Assembly (NCBI GenBank): GCA_029250305.1
Contig: JAQXFM010000048.1
Location: 1 to 5,434, forward strand
DNA from: Candidatus Poseidoniaceae archaeon
GTDB taxonomy: Archaea > Thermoplasmatota > Poseidoniia > Poseidoniales > Poseidoniaceae
Direction of reading: 5' to 3'
Length of the DNA: 5,434 nucleotides
Below the pieces are notes generated by a model. It ran no database searches. It was not told the DNA's origin and saw nothing but the letters and a program-made list of their open reading frames with translations. The position numbers and the translations under genes are program-made. Each line of letters opens with the position of its first letter. The first letter of the stretch is position 1. Below, in pieces: positions 1 through 5,164 of this stretch.

Positions 1-121
1 CAGGGCTGCCAAGCCCGCCAGCACCGATGACTAATACGTTTGATTCTGCCAACTTTTTCTGGCCCTCTGGCCCGACACCGGGGAGCGCCAAATGGCGAGC
101 ATAGCGGTCTTCATCGCTCAT
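1..121 (-). CDS. ThiF/MoeB/UbaA-family E1-like adenylyltransferase, N-terminal 40 residues (gene runs off left edge)
   Basis: Only the first 40 codons are present. They read RYARHLALPGVGPEGQKKL followed by VLVIGAGGLGSP, the hallmark opening of the E1-like superfamily: the R-Y-x-R-H-x-x-L-P-x-x-G-x-x-G-Q-x-K-L stretch and then the GxGGxG nucleotide-binding loop. Family members adenylate the C-terminal Gly-Gly of a ubiquitin-fold sulfur carrier (MoaD, ThiS or archaeal SAMP) for molybdopterin synthesis, thiamine synthesis, tRNA thiolation or protein conjugation. The ATG at 121 is the natural start, because RYxRH normally lies within the first ten residues. It begins 12 bases after the stop of the upstream membrane-protein gene, with only a weak TGAG upstream, so it is probably the distal gene of the same operon. 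The fragment cannot separate MoeB, ThiF and UbaA; that needs the catalytic Cys and C-terminal domains beyond the edge. The family assignment is firm. Confidence 0.9.
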   Translation of the reverse strand, partial: MSDEDRYARHLALPGVGPEGQKKLAESNVLVIGAGGLGSP

Positions 122-133
122 AGAAATCGCTGC

Positions 134-574
134 TCAAAGTCCACTAAATGCAATCATAATAAAGACGAAAAATCCTAACCCAGCAAGCAGAATACCACAT
201 AGGATTGCGGAGATGATTTGTGCTGATCGTGCAATTCCATGATCTGAGTGCCCCGGGTGCATGGTTGTCACTTTCAGTGAACTGTTAGCCATAAGAAGGG
301 ATACAGGAGCGAGCAAACAACCAAGCCCGCTTGTTGCAAAACCACCAACAAGAGCGAGGATTGCGACAACTAATGCAGCCGTCGCATAGGTCGATGGAGG
401 TTGCATCATAATCTGGTTTTGACCATATGCGTTGTTACCCATCATTGATTGTGGAGCACCCTGCAGAATGTTCGGGGATCCTTGCAGCATTTGAGGAGCG
501 GGGGAGGTTTGTTGTTGACCTGCTGAGTCCCACTGGAAGCCTTGCGGGGGTTGCTGACCAGGTTGCATGCCCAT
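134..574 (-). CDS. Small membrane protein with Q/P/M-rich N-terminus, DUF4190-like
   Basis: Function not recognised. Numbered from a possible TTG start at 589, the protein has 151 residues. Residues 1-66 are low-complexity and rich in Gln, Pro, Met, Gly and Asn, with no Lys or Arg, so probably disordered. Residues 69-101 form a hydrophobic stretch rich in Ala, Val, Gly and Leu, possibly a membrane segment or hairpin. A polar loop (about 102-120, HPGHSDHG) follows, then a second membrane segment at 123-148. Two small-residue-rich helices around a short polar loop are the layout of DUF4190-type domains, which often carry disordered Pro/Gln-rich N-termini. The start is uncertain: TTG at 589 and ATG at 574 or 568 are all in frame, and none has a good Shine-Dalgarno. 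ATG 574 (146 residues) is reported here. It lies 36 bases after trxB and 12 before the E1-like gene, so it is probably co-transcribed with both. Confidence 0.75.
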   Translation of the reverse strand: MGMQPGQQPPQGFQWDSAGQQQTSPAPQMLQGSPNILQGAPQSMMGNNAYGQNQIMMQPPSTYATAALVVAILALVGGFATSGLGCLLAPVSLLMANSSLKVTTMHPGHSDHGIARSAQIISAILCGILLAGLGFFVFIMIAFSGL

Positions 575-610
575 CGCAGTGGGTGACAAGCCATAAATTG
601 AACTGCGAGT

Positions 611-1540
611 TCAAATATGTTGATCTTCGAGCCACTTTTCGACATCCATGGCGGCTTGGCAACCCATACCTGCTGCTGTGATGGCTTGCTTGTAGCGAGT
701 GTCAACCACATCGCCAGCTGCAAAGACGCCCTCGACAGAAGTCATCGTGTGCTGCTTGTGGACAATATAGCCCTCGCCATCGGTTTCGACTTGACCGCCG
801 AGGAACCCAGTGATTGGTTTGTGGCCAATGGCAATGAACGCACCTGTGACTGAAATGGTCTCTGTGCTTCCGTCACGTGGATCTTCGAGAACAGCACCTG
901 TCAAGCCTTTTTCATCCGACAGCCACGATTGCACTTGACGGAAGGTCTTGATTTCGATTTTCTCGTGGTTCGCAGCCCTTTCGTACATAATCGTTGATGC
1001 TTTGAACACATCACGACGGTGCACAAGGGTCACTTTGGAAGCAAATCGGGTGAGGAAGGTCGCTTCTTCGCAAGCAGAATCGCCGCCACCGATCACCATG
1101 ACTTCTTCATCGCGGAAGAAGGCCCCGTCGCATGTTGCGCATGTTGAGATGCCGCGGCCCTTTTGTGCTTCTTCGCCAGGCTTGTTGAGCCAAATGGATT
1201 CAGCACCAGTGCAGACAATCAATGAGTGAGCGAGGAATGTTTCACCCTCGACAACCACTTTGTACGGTCGTTCGGAAAGGTCGACGGACTCCACATTTTG
1301 GTCATGAATTTCCAAACCGAATCGCTCAGCTTGTTCTCGAAGTTCCATCATCATCTCAGGCCCTCCGATGCCCTTTGGGTAGCCTGGGAAGTTTTCAACG
1401 TCGGAAGTAAGCATCAACTGACCGCCGGACATGTAGCCTGCAAACATGAGTGGTTCGAGCATGGCTCGGGCTGCGTAAAGGCCTGCTGTGTATCCTGCTG
1501 GGCCTGAGCCGATAATGATGACATTGTGTACTTCGGACAT
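611..1540 (-). CDS. trxB: Thioredoxin reductase (FAD/NADPH-dependent)
   Basis: This cytosolic flavoenzyme passes electrons from NADPH through FAD and a redox disulfide to thioredoxin. Numbered from ATG 1540 (309 residues, normal for the low-Mr type), the visible parts are the FAD-binding GSGPAG (11-16), an ATC-type active site CATC with Cys134 and Cys137, the NADPH-binding GGGDSA (151-156), HRR (174-176), and the second FAD motif GVFAAGDV (271-278). HRR normally contacts the NADPH 2'-phosphate and supports NADPH preference; the next conserved Arg is Lys180 here, a mild change. ATG 1540 is chosen over an in-frame ATG at 1552 because GGAG lies six bases before it and family proteins begin just ahead of the nucleotide-binding strand. 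The gene follows ribH by about 70 bases with no obvious promoter between, so it probably belongs to the flavin operon, which would supply its cofactor. Identification is secure; the thioredoxin partner is not in the window. Confidence 0.95.
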   Translation of the reverse strand: MSEVHNVIIIGSGPAGYTAGLYAARAMLEPLMFAGYMSGGQLMLTSDVENFPGYPKGIGGPEMMMELREQAERFGLEIHDQNVESVDLSERPYKVVVEGETFLAHSLIVCTGAESIWLNKPGEEAQKGRGISTCATCDGAFFRDEEVMVIGGGDSACEEATFLTRFASKVTLVHRRDVFKASTIMYERAANHEKIEIKTFRQVQSWLSDEKGLTGAVLEDPRDGSTETISVTGAFIAIGHKPITGFLGGQVETDGEGYIVHKQHTMTSVEGVFAAGDVVDTRYKQAITAAGMGCQAAMDVEKWLEDQHI

Positions 1541-1544
1541 GGTT

Positions 1545-1550
1545 CTCTCC
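1545..1550 (-). promoter_or_regulatory. Shine-Dalgarno sequence of trxB
   Basis: The minus strand reads GGAGAG, with GGAG ending six bases before ATG 1540. It lies inside the extra codons that would be translated from the alternative ATG at 1552, and so favours the shorter product. Confidence 0.6.
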
Positions 1551-1612
1551 ATCTTTCTCTTGGCGCAAGGGGGTGTTTGAAGGTTCGCCCGTGACCGTTG
1601 GCAGCATCCCGC

Positions 1613-2002
1613 TCAAACGAGGGCGCCGATGGCCGCTCGTGCATGTGGTTCGATTCGAGGAGCGATGTGGCGAGGTTCTGCACCAGGCCCGATGATTCCG
1701 AGGCCAACTGGCTTGTTGTACTTGAGTTGCAACTCGATGAGGGTTTTGATGACTGCTTGACCCATTGCAAGTCCATGCTGAGTTTGACCTTTTTCGATGA
1801 TTCCCAAGCACGCAGCGCCGTCCACTTTCTCGTTTGAGAGAAGTTGATCGATTGCAAGTGGGACCTCCATTGCCCCTGGAACCCATACCACTGGGCCGAT
1901 GCTCATGCCAAGTTTTGTTGCTTCATCTGTAGCGAAGGCAAGCATTTGCTCAACTTCTGTCTTGTGAAATGAACCACACACTATGCCTATGCTTTTTCCC
2001 AT
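1613..2002 (-). CDS. ribH: 6,7-dimethyl-8-ribityllumazine synthase, archaeal type
   Basis: The enzyme condenses 5-amino-6-ribitylamino-uracil with 3,4-dihydroxy-2-butanone 4-phosphate (the RibB product) to lumazine, the substrate of RibE. From ATG 2002 it has 129 residues, short like archaeal homologues (bacterial ones are about 150-160). Visible motifs are the aromatic substrate-binding residue in GSFHKTE (Phe12), VPGAMEVPLAI (41-51), KGQTQH (71-76) carrying the presumed catalytic His76, and GLGIIGPGAEPR (100-111). Archaeal relatives usually read GETxH, so Gln73 in place of Glu is a small departure. ATG 2002 is preferred over an in-frame GTG at 2011 because a near-perfect GAGGTGA lies five bases ahead of it. 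That site overlaps the ribE stop codon, which implies translational coupling with RibE, the enzyme using its product. Members form pentamers or 60-mer shells; the sequence does not show which. Confidence 0.93.
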   Translation of the reverse strand: MGKSIGIVCGSFHKTEVEQMLAFATDEATKLGMSIGPVVWVPGAMEVPLAIDQLLSNEKVDGAACLGIIEKGQTQHGLAMGQAVIKTLIELQLKYNKPVGLGIIGPGAEPRHIAPRIEPHARAAIGALV

Positions 2003-2007
2003 TCTTG

Positions 2008-2014
2008 TCACCTC
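2008..2014 (-). promoter_or_regulatory. Strong Shine-Dalgarno of ribH overlapping the ribE stop
   Basis: The minus strand reads GAGGTGA, complementary to the canonical 16S rRNA 3' end, five bases before ATG 2002. The ribE stop TGA (2013-2015) shares its last two bases with this site, a typical arrangement for coupled translation. Confidence 0.8.
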
Positions 2015-2615
2015 AGGTCTTTTGCCCCATCATCCGCTCAACAGTGGCCACCACTGTCTGCGTCATTGAATCAATTTCGACGTTCACCATATCCCCTTTG
2101 ACGGAAGTGCCAAACGTCGTCAAGCGAAGCGTTTCAGGAATCAAATGAATGTTGAACGATTGACCACTGACTTCACCGATGGTAAGCGAAGCTCCGTTCA
2201 GGCCGATGTATCCTTTTTCATGGATGTATTTCATCAAAGAAGCGGGTGCATTGAACCTGAGGTCGACGCCACCACCAACATGGGTAACATCCTCAATTGA
2301 GGCCACATCCATGATGTGGCCTGAGAGAAGATGACCACCGAGTTCATCGCCCATTTTCAGCGAGCGTTCAACGTTGACTTCATCGCCAACTGCGAGGGTT
2401 CCAAGGGTCGTTCGTTGCAAGGTTTCTGGAATGACATCGAAAGCGACCCCCGTTTCGGAAATGTCTGTTGCGGTCAAGCACACACCATTGAGGGCCACAC
2501 TGGCACCTCGAAGCAGCCCAGAGTCATCTGGAAGCAGCACGGTCAGTGTATGCACATGCTCACCTTTCACGAGGTTGACAAGCGTCCCTTTGCCTTGTAC
2601 GATGCCTGTGAACAT
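2013..2615 (-). CDS. ribE: Riboflavin synthase, bacterial-type (two lumazine-binding domains)
   Basis: The enzyme dismutates two 6,7-dimethyl-8-ribityllumazine molecules into riboflavin plus the pyrimidine that RibH reuses. It has 200 residues from ATG 2615. Two lumazine-binding repeats are visible: about 1-97, opening MFTGIVQG with GVCLTA (44-49), NVERSL (81-86) and GGHLLSGH (93-100); and about 98-195, with LMKYI (127-131), GASLTIGEV (141-149), HLIPETL (157-163) and NVEID (178-182). Expected active-site residues Phe2, Thr3, Ser39, Cys46, His95 and His100 are present. The internal repeat and MFTGIV start mark the bacterial alpha-subunit family, unlike the lumazine-synthase-like RibC of many archaea; from memory the wording is close to gammaproteobacterial RibE. 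An in-frame TTG at 2621 is rejected because family members begin MFTG and a GGAGG sits seven bases before ATG 2615. The gene starts two bases after the ribL stop. Confidence 0.96.
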   Translation of the reverse strand: MFTGIVQGKGTLVNLVKGEHVHTLTVLLPDDSGLLRGASVALNGVCLTATDISETGVAFDVIPETLQRTTLGTLAVGDEVNVERSLKMGDELGGHLLSGHIMDVASIEDVTHVGGGVDLRFNAPASLMKYIHEKGYIGLNGASLTIGEVSGQSFNIHLIPETLRLTTFGTSVKGDMVNVEIDSMTQTVVATVERMMGQKT

Positions 2616-2617
2616 GG

Positions 2618-3058
2618 TCAAGCCTCCTTTCCTGCAGCCCGTTCCAATATACGAGCGATGATCTTGCGAGTCCCGTCCAAATCTTCAGACAGGCCTTCGA
2701 CACGTGTGACCTCGATGTGTTCGTAGCCAAGTTCGTTGAGTTGGGTGCGAATTCGATCCTCTGCATGTTCTTGATCATAGCCCAGCGCAATGATATCGGG
2801 ATTGATGATTGGAAGAATGTCAAAAATCGGCACATTGGGAGGGTTTCCAACCACTGCGTGGTCAACTGGTTTCAGGCCTTGAACCATGCGAAGTCGGAGG
2901 GCTTGTCCGGTAACCGGCTCGTGCTTGCGCTTGCGAACCGTATCGTCGTGCGCCACGACAACGGTGAGATGGTCGCCGAGGGCTTTGGCCTGTTCCATGT
3001 AATGCAGGTGACCTGCATGCAGGAGGTCAAACACACCAACAGCCATCACGCGCTTCAT
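2618..3058 (-). CDS. ribL: FAD synthase (FMN adenylyltransferase), archaeal RibL type
   Basis: RibL transfers AMP from ATP (CTP can also serve in the studied archaeal enzyme) to FMN, making FAD. The product has 146 residues, close to the roughly 150 of the Methanocaldococcus enzyme. It is a single nucleotidyltransferase Rossmann domain: GVFDLLHAGHLHYM (8-21) contains the HxGH signature (14-17), KPVDHAVVGNP (63-73) follows, then ALGYDQ (91-96), typical of archaeal RibL, and a final helix DGTRKIIARILERA (128-141) where relatives carry a Ser/Thr-Arg/Lys-Ile triphosphate-binding motif. There is no cysteine, although the studied archaeal enzyme has C-terminal cysteines linked to air sensitivity. 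The open frame runs upstream into ribB, but ATG 3058 is clearly right: GGTGAGG lies just before it and the fold starts there. The gene lies 52 bases after ribB and overlaps the ribE ribosome-binding site. A TagD-like cytidylyltransferase is the alternative, made unlikely by GYDQ and the context. Confidence 0.9.
   Translation of the reverse strand: MKRVMAVGVFDLLHAGHLHYMEQAKALGDHLTVVVAHDDTVRKRKHEPVTGQALRLRMVQGLKPVDHAVVGNPPNVPIFDILPIINPDIIALGYDQEHAEDRIRTQLNELGYEHIEVTRVEGLSEDLDGTRKIIARILERAAGKEA
2623..2630 (-). promoter_or_regulatory. Strong Shine-Dalgarno of ribE inside the end of ribL
   Basis: The minus strand reads AAAGGAGG, seven bases before ATG 2615. It is made from the last ribL codons (Lys-Glu-Ala), so ribosomes ending ribL would pass directly over the ribE start. 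Confidence 0.8.
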
Positions 3059-3060
3059 AA

Positions 3061-3067
3061 CCTCACC
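3061..3067 (-). promoter_or_regulatory. Shine-Dalgarno of ribL
   Basis: The minus strand reads GGTGAGG, a few bases before ATG 3058. It decides this start against an upstream in-frame ATG at 3244 that lies inside ribB. Confidence 0.65.
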
Positions 3068-3110
3068 TAATTTTGGCAATCCGGTCTTGCTCAAGGTTCT
3101 ACCGGCCGTT

Positions 3111-3818
3111 TCAAATCTCCAAGGCTTCGATGAGTTGGGCACCTTCGAGGAAAGGAATGCCTCGCTCGTTTGCCCAGGCACGAGCGTCGCTGACCGACAA
3201 GGCTTGGTCGCCATCTGGTTGCAACATCTCAGCGCCGATGACAACGGGGGTCATGCCAGCGAGTCGAGCGAGTCCAACAGCGAGTTCAGTGTGCCCTTGC
3301 CTTCGAGCAAGGCCGCCTTCAGTCTCTCTGCACACAGGTATGTGCCCTGGTGTCCTGAATTCTTTACCAAGGGCGATTTGAGCGACCTCGCCACTGATTT
3401 CTGCTTGAATCAGTTCTTCCGTGAGTTCTGCGAAGCGCCGAGTGGTTAAGGCACGGTCGTGATCGGTGATGCCCGTGTATGTCTCTCGATGGTTGAGAGA
3501 GAGGGTGAAGGCTGAGCGGGCATCATAGCGCAGGTCGTTCGTGACGAGTTGAGCGAGAACGCTGTGCTCCTGAACGAGGGCTGGATGCGTGTGGAGGTCT
3601 TGCAAGAACGGGAGCGAAAAACGCTCGCCAACATCATGCCCAATGGCCAAAAACAGCAAACCACCGCAGTCCAAACGGAGTTGCCTCATGGTTTTGGGCT
3701 CGGCACACTGGCCTGGGAATAGAAGATCGGTTTCTCCCTCGCGCTTTTCTGAGTCAAAAAGGCAGACAGGTCGACCGTTTTTGAACGCATCAACCGCAGC
3801 TTGCACTTCGCTGTCCAT
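3111..3818 (-). CDS. ribB: 3,4-dihydroxy-2-butanone 4-phosphate synthase, monofunctional
   Basis: RibB converts ribulose 5-phosphate to 3,4-dihydroxy-2-butanone 4-phosphate plus formate, supplying the four-carbon unit used by RibH. The protein has 235 residues, standard for a stand-alone enzyme, with no GTP cyclohydrolase II domain. The acidic metal-binding loop reads FDSEKREGETDL (21-32), the archaeal wording of the bacterial DRENEGD motif. Also present are SLNHRETYTG (107-116), DRALTT (121-126), FRTPGHIPVCRE (154-165), GGLARRQGHTEL (168-179) with the metal and substrate histidines His159 and His176, and GIPFLEG (220-226). All expected catalytic residues are present. ATG 3818 is the only sensible start: the in-frame ATG at 3845 hits a stop within a few codons. 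No Shine-Dalgarno precedes it, so as first gene of the block it may be read from a leaderless or short-leader mRNA. A palindrome about 60 bases upstream may control the operon. Confidence 0.96.
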   Translation of the reverse strand: MDSEVQAAVDAFKNGRPVCLFDSEKREGETDLLFPGQCAEPKTMRQLRLDCGGLLFLAIGHDVGERFSLPFLQDLHTHPALVQEHSVLAQLVTNDLRYDARSAFTLSLNHRETYTGITDHDRALTTRRFAELTEELIQAEISGEVAQIALGKEFRTPGHIPVCRETEGGLARRQGHTELAVGLARLAGMTPVVIGAEMLQPDGDQALSVSDARAWANERGIPFLEGAQLIEALEI

Positions 3819-3877
3819 GGTTCATGGCGTACGGGAGGAGTTCATGAAGGGTCGTATGCATTCACCATTAGCAGAAG

Positions 3878-3900
3878 CGCAAAAATCACATGATTTTGCG
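3878..3900. repeat. Imperfect palindrome, candidate operator of the flavin operon
   Basis: The core is AAAATCA, two bases, TGATTTT: a perfect 7+7 inverted repeat (3882-3897). With one extra A on the left it extends to CGC and GCG at the ends, so nearly the whole 23 bases is symmetric. It lies about 60 bases upstream of ribB and 55 upstream of the rightward gene. Such symmetry in a divergent promoter suggests a dimeric regulator. Archaeal flavin genes are known in some lineages to be controlled by RbkR, a fused regulator-riboflavin kinase; whether this site matches its operator cannot be told here. Confidence 0.45.
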
Positions 3901-3918
3901 GACAGCCAACGGAAAGGG

Positions 3919-3927
3919 ATTATCATA
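3919..3927 (+). promoter_or_regulatory. TATA-like element for the endonuclease IV-like gene
   Basis: ATTATCATA is preceded by the purine-rich GGAAAGGG, a possible TFB-recognition stretch. Its centre is about 33 bases before ATG 3956, which would put the transcription start only a few bases before the ATG and give a nearly leaderless mRNA, in line with the absent Shine-Dalgarno. It is a weak match to the archaeal consensus. Confidence 0.3.
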
Positions 3928-3955
3928 GGATGTCCCTTGGCTTGAACCTGCGGGG

Positions 3956-5164
3956 ATGCCAAATATGCCAGTAAAACTCGGACCCGCAGGCGTGCCATTG
4001 TCATGCAAAGGGCGTACAATCGTTGAAGGAATGGACGACATCATCTCCCTTGGACTTGAAACAATGGAAGTTCAAACCGTTCGCATGGTGGCCCCAAACC
4101 ACTTTGAACAATACTGGCAAGCAGGAGTCTTGGCCAACAAGACCGAATTTGAAATGAACATTCACGGTCCCTACTACTCTGAATTGCTCGGCAATCGAGT
4201 TGAGCGAGGCCGCTCACTTGCCAAAATCGAATCAACGCTCCAAGCCGCCCGAACCATCAACGCTCGGCATATCACCCTCCACGCTGGACACTACGGCGGC
4301 ATGAGCCCTGGCTCTGCAGCGAATGAGCAAGTGGCCAATGTGTTCGCAGGCGTTGTGGATCGAGTTGCTGAAATTTGGCATGATGATGAAGACGAATTCC
4401 CCGTGTTCCCATGGATCAAAGACGGAACCCCCTCCAAGATTGGTATCGAAACATCCGGCCGCCAAGAATTGTGGGGCAGCCTCGAAGAAGTCCTCGAAGT
4501 GGTGAACCACGTCGAAGGCACCATCCCTGTGCTCAACATCGCTCACATTCACGCACGAGGCCACGGTAAAATGCGAACCTCGGAAGACTACGGAGAATTG
4601 TTTGATCAAGTTCGAGAAACAATCGGAACCAAGGAATTTTACTGTCACTTCTCCGGTGTGGAACACCGAACTGGCAACGCAATGCATTACACTCAAATCA
4701 AGAAGTCGGATTTGAACTTCGAACCATTGGCAGAGTTCATTGTCGAAGACGGTGGATGGTTGGACATCACCCTCATCTCCGACTCGCCGTTGCTTGAGCA
4801 CGACGCCATGTACATGCTCCAGAGCATCGAAAAATCACGACATCGTCAACTCGAACGCAAGGCTCGAGAGAACCGTCGACGTGCGTTGGCGGCTCAAACT
4901 GGAACCACGCCAGCGGCACTCGCCGCCAAGGAGGCACAACAAGCAGCCCTCCGACCTGACGCTCAACCATCGGCAACACCTGCTGAAACTGCAACCGAAG
5001 AGAAACCTGCACCCGAACAGGAAGCTGCCCCTGAGGAAGCACCTGCCAAGGAAGAAAAGCCGGCTAAGAAAGAGACAAAGAAGGCATCTAAGGCAAAGGC
5101 AAAAGCCGAAGAGAAAAACGATGATGTGTTCGACTTCGAAGAAGAAGACGATGACTTGTTCTGA
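3956..5164 (+). CDS. AP endonuclease family 2 / endonuclease IV-like TIM-barrel protein with long charged C-terminal tail
   Basis: The protein has 402 residues. Residues about 5-292 match the archaeal endonuclease IV-like branch of the xylose isomerase-like TIM barrels, whose studied relatives cut DNA at abasic sites using metal ions. Motifs are KLGPAGVPLS (7-16), MNIHGPYY (67-74), ITLHAGHYGG (106-115), GIETSG (163-168), NIAHIHARGHGK (194-205), CHFSGVEH (230-237), MHYTQI (243-248) and LISDSP (273-278). Against E. coli Nfo ligands by eye, His70, His109, Glu165, His197, His231 and His244 are kept, while Asp179, Asp229 and Glu261 correspond to Asn194, Ala242 and Asp276. A basic helix (293-312) leads to a disordered tail rich in Ala, Pro, Glu and Lys (313-388), ending in acidic residues and Phe (389-402). 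Nfo is usually about 280 residues, so the tail is an addition. ATG 3956 lacks a Shine-Dalgarno; ATG 3965 is the alternative. The fold is secure; AP endonuclease activity is inferred. Confidence 0.85.
   Translation: MPNMPVKLGPAGVPLSCKGRTIVEGMDDIISLGLETMEVQTVRMVAPNHFEQYWQAGVLANKTEFEMNIHGPYYSELLGNRVERGRSLAKIESTLQAARTINARHITLHAGHYGGMSPGSAANEQVANVFAGVVDRVAEIWHDDEDEFPVFPWIKDGTPSKIGIETSGRQELWGSLEEVLEVVNHVEGTIPVLNIAHIHARGHGKMRTSEDYGELFDQVRETIGTKEFYCHFSGVEHRTGNAMHYTQIKKSDLNFEPLAEFIVEDGGWLDITLISDSPLLEHDAMYMLQSIEKSRHRQLERKARENRRRALAAQTGTTPAALAAKEAQQAALRPDAQPSATPAETATEEKPAPEQEAAPEEAPAKEEKPAKKETKKASKAKAKAEEKNDDVFDFEEEDDDLF

Larger units (their letters stand above)
3819..3955. promoter_or_regulatory. Divergent intergenic promoter region between ribB and the endonuclease IV-like gene
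   Basis: These 137 bases separate two genes transcribed outward, so both promoters should lie here. They contain an imperfect palindrome and a TATA-like element, listed separately. No ribosome-binding sequence stands before either start. No folded FMN-riboswitch-like architecture is recognisable, as expected in an archaeon. Confidence 0.65.

Noticed and set aside
590..613. The trxB stop TGA is in frame with the downstream membrane-protein frame, with no further stop between them, as if the two could be one read-through fusion.
   Set aside because: Being in the same frame has a one-in-three chance, TrxB ends at its normal length, and nothing suggests recoding (no selenocysteine-like context).
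1395..1886. A 163-codon open frame on the minus strand spanning ribH and trxB in another frame.
   Set aside because: It overlaps two well-supported genes and its composition (Arg/Ser/His-rich) is that of a shifted frame.
2618..3058. Annotation of ribL as a glycerol-3-phosphate cytidylyltransferase (TagD-like).
   Set aside because: The fold is shared, but the GYDQ motif and the position between ribB and ribE favour FAD synthase.
3081..3105. Inverted repeat CCGGT/ACCGG with a 15-base loop between ribB and ribL, a possible attenuator.
   Set aside because: Five base pairs with a large loop is common by chance and there is no T-run after it.
3589..3945. A 118-codon plus-strand frame covering the start of ribB and the divergent promoter.
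   Set aside because: It lies antisense to conserved ribB motifs and has no family signature.
3819..3955. Possible FMN riboswitch ahead of the flavin operon.
   Set aside because: The stretch is too short and shows none of the conserved multi-helix RFN elements; FMN riboswitches are bacterial.
4232..4801. A 189-codon open frame on the minus strand inside the nuclease-like gene.
   Set aside because: It mirrors a strongly motif-bearing plus-strand gene, its translation shows no recognisable domain, and it has no Shine-Dalgarno or neighbours in support.
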